Shown here: piece by piece, positions 21,370 through 33,089 of the stretch
Layout: each line of letters starts with the position of its first letter
Numbering within the stretch: position 1 is the first letter of the stretch
The notes under the pieces: generated by a model
What the model was told of the DNA's origin: nothing
Database searches by the model: none
The model's input: the letters and a program-made list of their open reading frames with translations, nothing else
Position numbers and translations under genes: made by a program
From: Cristatella mucedo
Taxonomy: Eukaryota; Bryozoa; Phylactolaemata; Cristatellidae
Assembly: GCA_009760855.2 (NCBI GenBank)
Contig: WPIO01000036.1
Coordinates: forward strand, 1,232,001-1,296,000
Direction: 5' to 3'
DNA: 64,000 nt

Positions 21370-21965
21370 TGCTCTTGGCCAGTAAGTCAGGGCTAGCCAG
21401 ATTGCACCCTTTGCACCACGGGTGAGGTAGATAGAAAATCGCCTTCCAGGCCCCCTGGGTCAAGGACAATAGGGCTACGGCGCTGGTACGGCACAATCTA
21501 GCTCGTGGGTTCCAGTCAATCCTGCTGCGAGAAATTCTGTCTCTTCCACTGTAAGCTGAGAGCGTGACGATTTAGGCTCTTCTACCTCTGTACGAGCTTC
21601 TACCTCTGTACTTCTTCTCTGTACGAGCTGGTTTGGTCTAGCGGTTAAGGTGCTCGCCCGACCAAGATCTAACTGAGGTCGTGGGCTCGAGCCCCGAGGC
21701 ATATGTGAAGCGCCTGGATAGAGATTAGGTTCTCTTGGGGCGCTATATAATTGAATTATATTTATTTTTATTTATATAAATGAGGCTGCTAGATCAGCTA
21801 GTCTTTACTTTACTTTATTGCCTTTAAGATAGATATGTTTCTTAAAGACTCCACCCTGCCTAAATGTATGCGGCGGAATTATTTTCAGTAAAGCATATAG
21901 CTTTGGAGAGTCATTTCACACATTTTTTAGACAAAATCCTATCGAATGTCAGTGGAACACTTAGC
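21370..21965 (+). repeat. Block S copy 3, interrupted by a SINE A
   Basis: Matches 1,392-1,830 and 10,850-11,260, with a SINE A inserted at 21,625-21,770 into the older SINE. Confidence 0.75.
21625..21770 (+). repeat. SINE A, well-preserved copy
   Basis: GAGCTGGTTTGGTCTAGCGG at the 5' end contains an A box. CGTGGGCTCGAGCCCCGAGG contains the B-box region. The tail AGCGCCTGGATAGAGATTAG...GGGGCGCTATATAA mirrors the LINE A 3' hairpin. It is absent from both paralogous S blocks, so it inserted after duplication. Confidence 0.9.
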
Positions 21966-22129
21966 AGCTAAAAATAAGGTAGTCCTCTTATCATTTACTT
22001 CATCTACAAATAGGGCATCTGGTACTTAAATATTTTTAAAATAACGTAGAGGTTTTCGACGTGTCACAAGACTATAGTCACGTTAGGTAGCATTTAAACA
22101 GTTTCACAGTCCTGATATTCTGACTTAGC

Positions 22130-23246
22130 ACCACCGTTTTTGGCAAGTGTTTTTAAAATGTAATAAGGCTAGGCAGCTAAATCACGCGAAGCGCAGCGGA
22201 CATTATTTCGAACGCACACCTGAGAAGACGGTTTTTGACGCTCAAGCTGTGGGATTTTCCAAGCAGTAAAATCACAGGTAATGCATCCGTCTACGAATTT
22301 CGCTCTAGCTGAGGCACGCCTCTGCTCTCACATCCCCCTCTCTCGCGCGCGGCGCTCGGGACTACCGCCGCCGCGGAATGGCCGACACAGATTAGCGGAT
22401 ACCTATTTTTTTTCAGGCGCGCCCACTTTTTTCATGCAGCAGCCGTAAGCGAAAACGAACGTGCACGAACCACGAAGGCTTGCGAAGGCGTCGGCGCCTC
22501 GTCTGTCTGCGGAGCTTCGTCTTTTTCAGCGCTTTTATGCCGACACAAAAAGCTTTGCTCATTCTCACCTTCGATTAATGCAACGGGAATGCAGCCCGCG
22601 GGTTACTTTTCTGTCGCGACTGTCGCGAGGCGTTGACGCAACGACCGGAGTCGCGGAACGGTGCCGCAGTTGCACAATGCCGGAGCTGCAAGGCGCAACG
22701 CCAATTTAAGTAGCACTGGCGCCGGTACGTGACACTTGACCTTTACCGCTGGCTACTGTCTCGCAGCTGATTAGATTACCTGCGCCGTAGGGGAGTTTCT
22801 CGGCCTCCGCCGCCGGGAGGCGCGACTTGCGCAATCCTGAGCGTAGCGTTTACTTGTGTTTCGATCGGAGAACGCGACAGCTTTCTTAGGGTATTCCTCA
22901 GAGCTCTCAATACGACAATAAATGTACTTTAGGAAGACTGAAATCTGCATTGTCAAAGAAAATAGCGACAACCTGCGCTGTGCCTGAGTACTCTGCACAG
23001 GCCGTACTCGGGCATGCTGTCGATTTATAGTCCGAATTCAGAAAACGCTAGAAGGCCGAATTTGCAAGCAGCGTACGCTGTTTTCGTTGGTTACTGAAAG
23101 TGTAAAAATTAAAGTTTTCGAAAAACAAATGTGAATACTCCGCGACGCAGGTCCATGAAACTTTCTCGACTTGACATGACTCTAAACAAGCTAAAATCCT
23201 ATCTTTACGTGGTCTTTATTTTAAAACCTTCCGAAGTCTTGAATGC
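22130..23246. repeat. Duplication block X, copy 2
   Basis: Aligned with 11,430-12,483, including the GC-rich centre (CTCTCGCGCGCGGCGCTCGG, GGCGCGCCCAC). No frame is conserved between the two copies. Confidence 0.75.
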
Positions 23247-23395
23247 CAAGCTGGTTTGGCCCCGCGGTTAACGCGCTCGCTCCGACCAAGGTCTGGCCTA
23301 GGTCGTGGGCTTGAACCCCGTGGCATTTGTGAAGCGCCTGAATACTAAAGTTATCTTAGGGCACTATGTAAATGAATTATACTTTTTGACTCATT
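23247..23395 (+). repeat. SINE A, copy shared with unit 1
   Basis: Same insertion as 12,484-12,612, keeping AAGCTGGTTTGG and TGGGCTTGAACCCCG. Confidence 0.85.
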
Positions 23396-23424
23396 TAAAT
23401 GACATAACGACATGACCTGACATA

Positions 23425-23686
23425 ATAATAATAATAATAATAATAATAATATTGCACTTGATAAAGCACCCTCAGAGAACTCAATCTCACTTGATAAAGC
23501 ACCCTCAGAGAACTCAATCTCTCTCTAGGTGCTTTACATTTGCTGCAAAGGGAAACGCAATTAAATGGTGAGTAATATCATGCTTGATAAACAACATGAA
23601 TAACATGGTTAAGGGCGACATGCAAAGGGTCAGCATGCAAATGTGGTTAGTGGCAGCATGCACAGTGTCAGCAAGCATAAGCACAG
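23425..23686 (-). mobile_element. LINE A 3' tail with internal 40-bp duplication
   Basis: (AAT)n, then the terminal CACTTGATAAAGCACCCTCA segment present twice in tandem, then the LINE A 3' UTR up to AGCATAAGCACA. It abuts block E at 23,687 without its left part, suggesting a deletion with insertion. Confidence 0.85.
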
Positions 23687-24013
23687 GTGAATCAACTTTC
23701 CGTAGTTTGCGACTTACGGCGAGAAAAGGCGTTGCATAACTAGGGAGTCTCGAGCTATTGTTTACTAGTTTTCGCCAAAAGTAACGCAAGCTGTAAAAGC
23801 TGTTATTGAATCTATTTTTTGACGTGCTTCAGTTCTACAATTGTGTACATCGCAGCTAATTATGTCGGTATAGTGACTGGTCAAAAGTGGCGTAATACTT
23901 GAATAGATATGATGCCCTGAACCTGACTTACATTTCCAATGAAACGTTGACGGGAGAATCTTGCAATTGGAAAATTTGAGATATATATCAGCAGGCAAAT
24001 GTATTTTACTTTA
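23687..24013. repeat. Blocks E (partial) and R1, end of unit 2
   Basis: E 23,687-23,790 and R1 23,805-24,013 occur in their usual order, marking the boundary to a third unit. Confidence 0.7.
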
Positions 24014-25375
24014 ATGTGCCTGCGTGTGTAACGCCACAAAGACTATGGGGGTATTACGCAGGTGGGTTTTGTATGGGGCACACAGCCTAAGCGGCTTTCG
24101 ATGCGCATTCTGTAGCCAGCAGACTTCATCTCAACAAGCTTCTGATCAACGAGCTAGTTTAATTCTTTTCAAGCCACTGTGGAAGACAGTTTGTAATCTT
24201 AGATAGGGATCGGTCGTTATGGATAGCTATGGAAGCAGTCTTCCTATATAATAATATAAATAATAATAATGCACTTGATAAAGCGCCCTCAGAGACCTCA
24301 ATCTCTTTCTAGGCGCTTTACATTTGCTGCAAAAGGAAACTGAATTGAATGATGAGTAATATCATGCTTGATAAACAACATGAATAACATGGTTAAGGGC
24401 GACATGCAAAGGGTCAGCATGCAAATGTGGTTAGTGGCAGCATTCACAGTGTCAGCACGCATAAGCACATCTAGGACGAATCACAGGGACCCACTAGATG
24501 CTGTCCTAAATAGGTGTGTTTTTAAGTTCTTTTTAAATGTGGTAAAGTCAGAGGATGTTCTGACGCAAGTCGGGAGGGAGTTCCATACTTTGTGAGCATA
24601 CGAGCTAAATGCACGGTCTTCAAAGGATTTGAGGCTTGTACGAGGTATTTGTAAACTGTTTGATTCCAAAAAGCGGGTGGTACGATGCTTGGCCTGGTGG
24701 GGGAGTAGATCTGAGAGATAGGCTGGAGCCAAAGAATGAATTGACCTAAAAGTGAGTGACAAAACCTTGAAGTCGATCCGTTACATGAGTGGTAGCCAGT
24801 GCAGGTCGGCGAGAAGTGGTGTGACGTGGCAACTGCGACGCTGACGACAGACAAGCCTAGCTGCGGAGTTTTGCACCAGCTGCAATTGCCTGATTGCACT
24901 TGCCGGTAGTCCAGTAAGCAGTGAGTTACAAAAGTCAAGATGGAATGTCACGAATGCATGGACCAACTTGGACGTGTTATCCTAACTAAACAAGCCCGAA
25001 TTTTAGCAACGTTATGTAGCTGAACGTAGGCAGATTTGACTGTGGAGCTGATGCAGTCGTCTAACGAGAGGTCACTTTGGCACATGACACCTAGATTTCG
25101 AGCTGATTCAACAAGAGATGGCAGAGCCAATTTTGAACGTCAGCCTTTCTTAACGAAGCTTTCAAAATCTAGGCAGCAGTCGACGACGATACCTAAATTC
25201 CGAGAAGATGGTGATGGTCACACAAAGCATCACCTATTAGAAGAGCAAAGCCCTTTAGTCTAGCCACACGCTTGGAGTGTCCTATGATCAACAGTTCGAT
25301 TTTATTGTCGTTTAATTTAAGGAAATTTGCCTTCATCCAGGATCGAATGCCTATAAGGCAAGCATGCTGAAGAAG
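24003..25375 (-). mobile_element. LINE B interrupted by LINE A
   Basis: LINE B flanks at 24,003-24,240 and 25,150-25,375 are split between GCAGTCTTCC and TAACGAAGCTTTC. In the copy near 54,831 these join directly. The outer LINE B also has an internal deletion near 24,140. Confidence 0.75.
24241..25149 (-). mobile_element. LINE A, 5'-truncated, nested
   Basis: Minus strand, with (AAT)n and hairpin at 24,241-24,330. It reads upstream through the C-terminal region LKSFEDRAFSSYAHKVWNSL and back to ARNLGVMCQSDLSLDD. Frameshifts are present. It lacks all RT catalytic motifs. Confidence 0.85.
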
Positions 25376-25439
25376 ACAGCGTTAGCACCGCCGAAATTAT
25401 AATGTGTAGGAAACAGTCGCATGCAATCACGTTACTTTT

Positions 25440-25870
25440 TTATGAGAACAACCGCCGGGTGAACATCGTTGAGGCTTAACAAAATGGTTTCAGTTAAAAG
25501 GCCTTGTAATTAGGCGTTAGAGTTAGGAGTTACCCGACATTTGGATGTCATCTAATTAAAACCCGACAGTAAGATTTGCCCAAAAAATAACGTCCGAACC
25601 TTGCTTAACCTTTACTCGGCGTTAGAACTATTTGTTAAGGATTAAAATCACGCACGCCCAAAAAGAAAAGGCAGTCACGGGTCAAAAATTCTGCTGTGAC
25701 GCCTCAGCAGAAGAAGTGGACCGTGCGCGGCAAGGGCAAGCCAAATAATCGGTCAGAACTCGAGTCACAGGACCGTCCCACGAGTGGCAAAGAGCAATCA
25801 GAGCGAGTGCAAAGGGCACTCAGGGCGAGGGCAAAGGGTAGTCGGAGCGAGGGCAAAAGGCAGCAGTTCA
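25440..25870 (+). repeat. Repeat family R2, copy 1
   Basis: Dispersed repeat shared with 44,370-44,720. It includes GGATGTCATCTA, CCTTTACTCGGCG and CAGAAGAAGTGGACCGTG. A short frame at 25,696-25,887 (MTPQQKKWTVRGKGK...) has a counterpart in copy 2 with SELESQ kept. It is probably a remnant of an element-encoded basic protein; the class was not recognised. Confidence 0.6.
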
Positions 25871-25879
25871 GTTTTGTCG

Positions 25880-26405
25880 TCACTTAGTTTCAAAAAAACT
25901 TCCTAAATCCAGGATCGAATGTCAGCAAGGCAAGCATTCAGTCTATCAGCTGCTGCAGCAGATTCCGACGGTTTGAATCACAAATACAGCTGAGTATTGT
26001 CAGCATAAAAGTGATATCTTGTTCCATGTGCCTTAATAACTTTTCCCGGAGTTTAAATATAAATGGAGAACAGCAACGGACCGAGGACAGATCCTTAAGG
26101 AACTCCACAGTTGACCCGTTTCGTGGGTGAGACCTGACCCCCCCCCCCCACTAGACACGGATTGAACACGATCGGACAAGTACGATTTAAACCACGCCAG
26201 TGCCTCGTCGACCAGACCGATCGTTGCTCTCAGTCGTTCAAGTAGGACATCGGGATCTATGGTGTCGAAGGCAGCTAATAGATCTAGTTGTGCTAGGGAA
26301 GTGACACTCCCGTCAGCGTTGCTGCATAAGATGTCGCTGGTAACACGGAGTAGAGCAGATGCAGTGGAGTGCTGCCGTTTGAACCCTGACGGAAATTTGT
26401 CTTGA
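25880..26405 (-). mobile_element. LINE B RT palm fragment
   Basis: The minus strand encodes LLAAFDTIDPDVLLERL (RT motif A), followed by WFKSYLSDRVQSV. A poly-C run at about 26,139-26,149 disrupts the frame before motif B. It is 5'- and 3'-incomplete and inactive. Confidence 0.8.
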
Positions 26406-26424
26406 CATTTCATTCTTTTCAATT

Positions 26425-26700
26425 TATTTGTATTGTATCTCCGTCTGTAACTCCTCAAAGACTATGTATTAGTTACGCGGGTGAACTTTGTATAGCGCAC
26501 TCACAGCCTAAGTGGCTTTGGTACGCATTCGGTAGCCAACAGACTTCATCCCACGCAACAAAGAGAAAGTGGGAAGCATGGCAGATTCATCAGAGCTGTT
26601 GACGTAGTGAGTAGCATGGAAGTAGCCGCTCAGGACCGCTGGAAAAGATGTGCCATAGTCATCAGCAGGAGAGTAGTTAGTGCTGCCAGCTGCTTAGCGA
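26425..26700 (-). mobile_element. LINE B 3' end fragment
   Basis: Contains GTATCTCCGTCTGTAACTCC and the LINE B C-terminal coding region on the minus strand. Confidence 0.75.
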
Positions 26701-26714
26701 CAAGTTTTTCAAGA

Positions 26715-28400
26715 ATAACAATCATAATAATATTAATGCACTTAAATGTAAATATAATTCATTTATATAGCGCTCCAAGAGAACTTAATCTCTATTCAGG
26801 CGCTTCACATATGCCTCGGGGCTCGAGCCCACGACCTCAGTCAGACCGTGGTCGGGGCGAGCACCTTAACCGCTGGACCAAACCAGCTCTGATAAAGCGC
26901 TCTCAGAGAACTCAATCTCTCTCTAGGCGCTTTACATTGCTGCATAGGGAAATGCAATTGAATGGTGAGTAATATCATGCTTGATAAGCAAACAAAATGA
27001 ATAACATGGTTAGGGATGACATGCACAGGGTCAGCATGCAAATGTGGTTAGTGGCAGCATTCACAGTGTCAGCACGCATAAGCACATCAAGGACGAATCA
27101 CACGGACCCACTAAATGCTGTCCTAAATAGGTGTGTTTTTAAGTTCGTTTTAAATGTAGTCAAGTCATGGGATGTTTTGACGCAAGACGAGAGGGAGTTC
27201 CAGGCTTAGGGAGCATACGAACTAAATGCACGGTTTCCAAAGGATTTGAGGTTTGTACGGAGTATCTTTGACAATAAAGGGAGAATTAAAAACTTGGCGA
27301 TAGTTTATAGGGATCTCTAAATCTAATCCGGGCTTGTTAAGTATCGGTCTAAAAATTTCCGATTTGAAGGACTTGGGTGCAACCCCTTTTTCCAGAGAAG
27401 CATTAAAAATCTCGGTAATGACTGGGTTAAGTTGATCTGCCAGTGAAGACCACAGAGATGGTGGCATATGGTCTTCATGAAACGAGCTCTTTTTACTAGA
27501 CCCAAGTAAGGTAGCCACATCGCATGCAGAAACCTTGGAAAATCTTTTAAGAAGGTCACAGGTTGCGATTCCGCAACTGCTTTAGTCGGTTGAGGCTTAA
27601 TGGAAGCACGAATGTGCATAATTGTTTTAGTAAAGAAGGCTGAAAACTTTTCGGCTGAGCCGTTAATATATGGGGAGTGAGACCTCTCAGCATTGGCCAG
27701 AAAATTGTTTACCGTCTTATAAATCTGTTTTGGGTTTGACTGGCAGGACTTGAGCTTTCGAAGAAAAAATGAAGCCCTGGCTTTTTTTAAGTTTCCGGGT
27801 GTAGACTCGAAGGAAGTCTTTGAAATTGACTAGATCTTCGTCAGACCCAGACTTCTTAAAACGGCGTTCAAGCCTGCGCTTAACACGGCGCATCTTTTGA
27901 AGTTTTTTTGTAAATTGAAAGGAATCTCCATGACTCTGAACACGGACAGAATCTATGGTAGCATGCTTGTCACTTGTCACTTGTCACTCCTAAGTGTCAC
28001 GTTCACTACATCAGTGAGGGTATCAAAGCTGTCGGTCGAGTCTGGGTGCAGATTAAGAAGACCTGCATCAAATACAGATTTCAAAAAAATTTAGGTCAAT
28101 GCTTTTTAAGTTACGTCTCTGGAAAAACTCGACATTATCCTGTACGTACAACGGAGCAGGAACAATAAATGAGACCGAACAATCATCCGAGAGGGTCAGC
28201 GAGAACACCACAAAGTCAAAATAGCAGGAATCCTTAGTGATCACGAGATCTATGATATGGCCACTGACGTGAGTGGTATGTTTAACGTGTTGGATAAAAC
28301 CAAAGTACTCCAGACAGTCAAGAAATTTAGTCAAAGATGAACAGAACAGTAAACCCATATCCACATCTACTATAAAAGCAGTCATACTGCCGTGCAATTC
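26715..28400 (-). mobile_element. L2-like LINE with internal deletion (family C body, A-type tail)
   Basis: Read on the minus strand from 28,400. First comes the end of an AP-endonuclease domain (HTTHVSGHIIDLVITKD). Then a basic linker (RRVKRRLERRFKKSG), and an N-terminal RT region (LADQLNPVITEIFNASLEKG and RPILNKPG). It then jumps near 27,280 to the LINE A C-terminus and tail. Most of the RT, including the catalytic motifs, is deleted. A SINE A sits in the tail at 26,741-26,889. The body is more diverged from LINE A than the A copies are from each other. Confidence 0.75.
26741..26889 (-). repeat. SINE A nested in LINE tail
   Basis: Minus-strand SINE A, from CATTTATATAGCGCTCC to GGACCAAACCAGCTC. 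It splits the LINE tail between TGCACTT and GATAAAGC. SINE and host LINE tail are related sequences. Confidence 0.9.
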
Positions 28401-29375
28401 ACTTCAAGTAAATGCTATGGAAAAATTAATAATATATACTATTCAACAGTCTTCAACAATTCAGAATGAATTTTTCCTACTTTCCCTTCTCCTCATTGGC
28501 GGCTTACTTTTCCCCAAAAAAACCATTAAGGGGCGTGACGTCATCCAGTGATTGAAGTCTTTTACTTCACATCAATTAAGATCAAACTCATATAAGCCAC
28601 ATCGGTACGACAATGCTTAGTATGCCATTCCGTGAGAAAATCTATAGGAAACGAATAGCGTTTTAGAATGCCAGACATGCCAAGTCTGCAAAAGAAATCG
28701 TGGACAAACGTGGCGCAGGTAGCGCTATGCCTGGGCTAATTACGAAGTGGCTTGGATAGGTTGGCTGGACGCAGAGAAAGAAGAAACCTAAAAGTCATTA
28801 AAAACCTACAATGTTGTGGATCCTAGATTGGGGTTATATATGGAAGCTTACATTATGGCCAACTTGGTTTACTAAGCATCTTAAATTAGGCAGCTCTTCT
28901 AAGTAGGGCTTCATTGACCAATTTGGGCTGTCCCTCATGGTTAAAGTGCACAGCCTTAGCTTTTATTTATTCGCATTCGACACTTGGCTACATATCATAG
29001 ATATATGATACCATAGATATTCGACATGTGATCGATATTCGATATATGATATCATAGATATTCGACACTTGGCTACATATCATAGATAGCGATATCGCAT
29101 ATTCGGCACTATCGCTGCATTCATCCTTTCTTGCTTTTCAATGCATCGCACTCTCTCCGATAACTTTCAGGCTGTGTGCCGACATTTTAATGGGCTAGCA
29201 GCGATCTTTTTCTTTTAAATATTTAACGCAATGACATGTCAGTTAATTATGTAATTATTCTTCCATAACTAAGATCTAAGCCTTATCATTATGACCTTAA
29301 TCGTGTAATAATGAGCTTGGTCTGCGATAAAAAGCACGAGTCACTTGAACCACGCCCGTTCACAGTCACAGCGAT
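28401..29375. other. Unassigned AT-rich sequence with short repeat at 28,975-29,110
   Basis: ATTCGACACTTGGCTACATA occurs twice (about 28,976 and 29,062) with ATATGATA-type repeats between. No gene was recognised. Confidence 0.5.
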
Positions 29376-29379
29376 CAAA

Positions 29380-29660
29380 GCAAGGTTTTTTACTACAAGG
29401 TTTTCCACACTTTTAGATTCCTTCATTCACAGCCACCAGCTAACCTATCCGAAGCAATTCCTCCCAATCAGCCCAGGTACAGTATCATCTGCTCTGCTGA
29501 CTCGATTCGTTTAACTGTGCCTCAAACCAGCCTCGAATTCCCTTTTTCAGACCGTACCATCAGTTCGTACGCTTCCAAAGCTTCGACCTCACGCCCGACT
29601 GACGTCACAATGCACCCTGACTTGACGATATATCAAGTGCATTATTATTATTATTATTAT
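29380..29660 (+). mobile_element. LINE A 3' end, strongly diverged
   Basis: Weak similarity to the C-terminal region (AYASKASTSRPTDVTM-like) ending in ATATCAAGTGCATTATT and (ATT)n. Confidence 0.6.
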
Positions 29661-29787
29661 ATTTAAAAAGAAGCCAAAGATGATATCTGCTCGTCAAAGC
29701 GTTGCTGGGTGGGTGTGAATTATTCTTTGCACGTGGTGGTGCCGTGCATTTAATCACTGGCCATATGCGACGTACATCCCGGACAGC

Positions 29788-29802
29788 TGATTTTAAGTGC
29801 CT

Positions 29803-29841
<39 letters not shown>

Positions 29842-29895
29842 GCTCTCTGGCGACGCAATACAAATGTCTTGTAACTAAAATAATAATTAGTGACT
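29788..29895 (+). mobile_element. LINE A terminal hairpin with (AG)n expansion
   Basis: TAAGTGCCTAGAAAGAG is followed by about 16 AG units and then ATTTAGCTCTCTGGCGACGC. The usual AGAAAGAGATTGAG of the tail has been lengthened to a microsatellite inside the hairpin. Confidence 0.75.
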
Positions 29896-30465
29896 ATCAA
29901 CGAAACGAGACTCGAAGAAGCAGAACGAGAAAATTGACTGCTCCCAAATTAGCCAACCTCAAAATTTCACCTTTTGCGCAATCATATTCCTGAGCCATTA
30001 CTTGTTGGTTCTGATTAGAATGTGCCAGTTGTTGTTTGAAATTCTAATACGTTAGATGTTCTTGAATATATGACACATTTAATGCCAGCTCGACGTAAAA
30101 TAGTGTTATTTGTAGTACGATTGCTTAGAAAAGACCACGTAGCATTTGCGAATCAATCTGGTAAACGGCATTATCTGCTCATTTGAATTACGTCAAATAA
30201 GCATTCCTATATGGAAAGGCAGCCTGCAGAAACACCAAAACCATAGTGTACATATGTAGTTAAGGAGCGTTAGCAAGTTGGACTTTTGCTTGCGAATGAC
30301 AAGTTGAAACGCATTCCGAAAGGTTAATTTAATAAAAGTAATCCTATCAATAGTCTGTGGAGATAACACCCTAAGAGAACTTAATCTCTATTCCAGGTGC
30401 TTTGAAACTCTATGCAAGAGAATCATCACCCAAGGATTAGTGACATGCACGGCATCGAGCCAAAA
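29896..30465. other. Unassigned sequence
   Basis: AT-rich. A 50-bp minus-strand SINE A tail fragment lies at about 30,364-30,410 (CCTAAGAGAACTTAATCTCT). Nothing else was recognised. Confidence 0.5.
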
Positions 30466-32245
30466 CAAAGTAATAATAATAATAAATTTCATAAAGCGCC
30501 CTCGTTCAACTCATTCTTTCTCTATGTGCTTTACATTTGCTTCAAAGTAAGCACGTTCGGATGGTTAGTGGTAGCATGCTCAATGAACAGCAAGAATAAC
30601 ACGGTTAGGGGTAACATGCACAGGGTCAGCATGCAAGTGTGGTTAGTGGCAGCATGCAGTGTCAGAACGCATAAGCACATAAAGGGTGAATCACAGGAAC
30701 CCACTAAATATTGTCATAATTAGGTGAGTTTTTTAATTCTTTTTAAATGTGGTCAAGTCAGGGGACGTCGTGGCAAAATTCGGACGTGACTTCCAGGCTT
30801 TGGGAGCATACGAACTAAACACACGGTCTCCAAAGGATGAGAGGTTTGTAAGAGGTATAGGTAAACAGTTAGATTCCGAAAAGCAGTTGGTACGACGCTT
30901 AGCTTGGTGGGGCAGTAGATCGGATAGGTAGGCTGGAGCCAAAGAATAAAGGGACCTAAAAGTGAGTAACAACACCTTGAAGTCGATGCATTGCTCGACT
31001 AGGAGCCAGTGCAGGTCGGCGAGAAGTGGTGAGATGTGGCAACTGCGACGCTCACGACAGACAAGCCTAGCTGCAGAGTTTTGCACTAGCTGTAAGTGCC
31101 TGAGTGCACAGACCTGTTCACCAGCAAGCAGTGAGTTACAGAAGTTGAGACGGGATGTCACAAATGCATGAAATAATTTATATGGGGTACCCTTGTATAA
31201 ACAAGCCCAAATTTTAGCAATGTTATGTAGGTGAAAGTAGGCAGGCTTGACTGTGGAGCTGATGTGGTCGTCTAATTAAAGGTCACTTTGGAACGACAAC
31301 TAGATTTCGTGCAGATTCAACAGAAGATATGCTAGCAGAGCCGATTGTGAGCGTAAGTCTTTCCCATTTTGAATCACACTTGGTTTGCCTATAACTAGTA
31401 AGTTAGTTGCTGCCATCCATGTGCGGATGTCATCAATGCATGCAACAAGGGCGCTGAGAGAATTCGACATGCTGGAGGCCTGGGAGGGATCAAAGCAAAA
31501 GTAAAACTGAGTATCTTTTGGCATAGAAGTTAAATCCTAGATTGTACTTGGCTATCACATCGGCAAGAGGAAGAGTAAGCCGTGAAAAGAACTGGACCAA
31601 GCACAGAGCCCTGAGGTATCCCATACTTCAGGGATACCTCGGATGATATTTGTTCATTCACATCAACACTCTGTGGGGTCTCCCTCTGAGATAGAACCTG
31701 AACCATTGCAATGCAGTGCTAGTGATGCCCGGGTGGCACGAGAGGCACTCAATAAGATACTCTACCAATGTCTGCAATCCTAAGTAGGTCGTTGCACACT
31801 CGAAGCAATTCTGACTCTGTTGAGTGATTAGCTTTAAAGCCAGACTGGAACTTACTAGCAATTTTTGAAATTTCTATATGTGAGTTCAGCTGGTCTGCCA
31901 TGACTCGTTTCAGTGTCTTCGATAGGAACAGTAGAAGGGGAACTGGCCGGAAGTTGCTCAAGTTATCTTGGTCTAGGGTTGCTTTCTTGACTACTGCCTT
32001 TTTAAAAGGTGCCGGCACATGACCTGAGGCTAATTACATATTCTTGGTGTTAGTCATTCAAGGCTGCAGCAGAAATTCATCGTAAAATCAGGAGAGTGGG
32101 AATAAATAGGTTCTAAGGGGCTTGCTGTCTTTTTTGATTGCAATATGAACTTCGGGTCACTAGTGACCGGCTTGAATTTTGAGATTGATGTGCGGCATGG
32201 AATCGAGGGACAGCATTCCAGGGGGATGCTGGAGTCTTAGGGATG
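30466..32245 (-). mobile_element. LINE A, long 5'-truncated copy
   Basis: About 1.8 kb on the minus strand. The 3' (AAT)n and hairpin are at 30,466. The C-terminal region has LNFCNSLLAGEQVCALRHLQ, upstream RT pieces span 31,300-31,860, and an N-terminal RT stretch (MPAPFKKAVVKKATLDQDNL, FQSGFKANHSTESELLRV) ends at 32,018. Multiple frameshifts and stops make it inactive. Confidence 0.9.
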
Positions 32246-32583
32246 GATGCAAGTAAAATGCTTACGCAAGCATGCTAAAGAAAAAAAGAAACGACTAGCG
32301 TAGCTAGTTAGTTAGACCTGCGCCAAGTAATGTGCACTGACTCGTGCCCAGGTTCGCACGCAAAGAAAGCTGGAACAGAATAGGACAACGGTGCTGAGGT
32401 GATGGGTAAGTGGACCGGAACAGAAGCCTCTTGAATCAGGACTTTGCAGCTGAAACTTAATCGCTGCTAATAACCGTTGCCGGAAGCGAGATCCTAACTT
32501 TAGGCGTGTACGATTTGAAGGCTCAATCGCCAAAAGGTTTAAATTCAGTGCGAGAGCCCGAGAGATGACACGAAGCTGCCGAG

Positions 32584-32706
32584 CGGGTCACGTGGTGTCA
32601 TGTGGTGTCACGTGGTGTCACGTGGTGTCATGTGGTGTCATGTGGTGTCATGTGGTGTCATGTGGTCAGGTGGTGTCGTGTGGTGTCACGTGGTCACGTG
32701 GTGTCG
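32584..32706. repeat. 10-bp minisatellite of CACGTG E-boxes
   Basis: About 12 tandem units of GTGTCAYGTG. Five keep the palindromic E-box CACGTG; several others carry CATGTG, which is also an E-box. A 68-codon frame across it is Val/Ser/Cys/Trp-repetitive and probably an artefact. Confidence 0.9.
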
Positions 32707-33089
32707 GAGGAGCACTCGTGAGGAGCAAGAAAGTAAGATGGATTGGAGGGAGCAGTGAAGTGCCATATTAAGAACTTAATAAGGCACTTCACTGGAATCA
32801 ATTTGAGCCGATGACAGACAGCGAGTGAACCTATGAAAGAAGCTGTACGATGCGCCAGCGACGTTGCCGTAGACGACAGAACATAAGACCTGCCAAGTTT
32901 TGCACAGGTTGGAATGAATTCAACAAGCTTCCAGTAGGGAATAGAAATTTACTAGCAATTCCACAGCTTCTTGTAATGGTGAATGGGTTTTTCAACATGC
33001 AATATTCACAATGCCTCCGATGCCAGGCTAGTTCAAGTGACGGAACAATTTGCTGTAGCACAGTGGTTTCTGATTGGACGTCCAGTCCG

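Noticed and set aside
28975-29110. CRISPR-like short repeats
   Set aside because: The repeats are few, irregular and AT-rich, spacers are not uniform, and the genome is clearly animal.
32565-32771. 68-codon frame across the E-box minisatellite
   Set aside because: The 10-bp unit yields a repetitive Cys/His/Val/Trp reading with no independent support.
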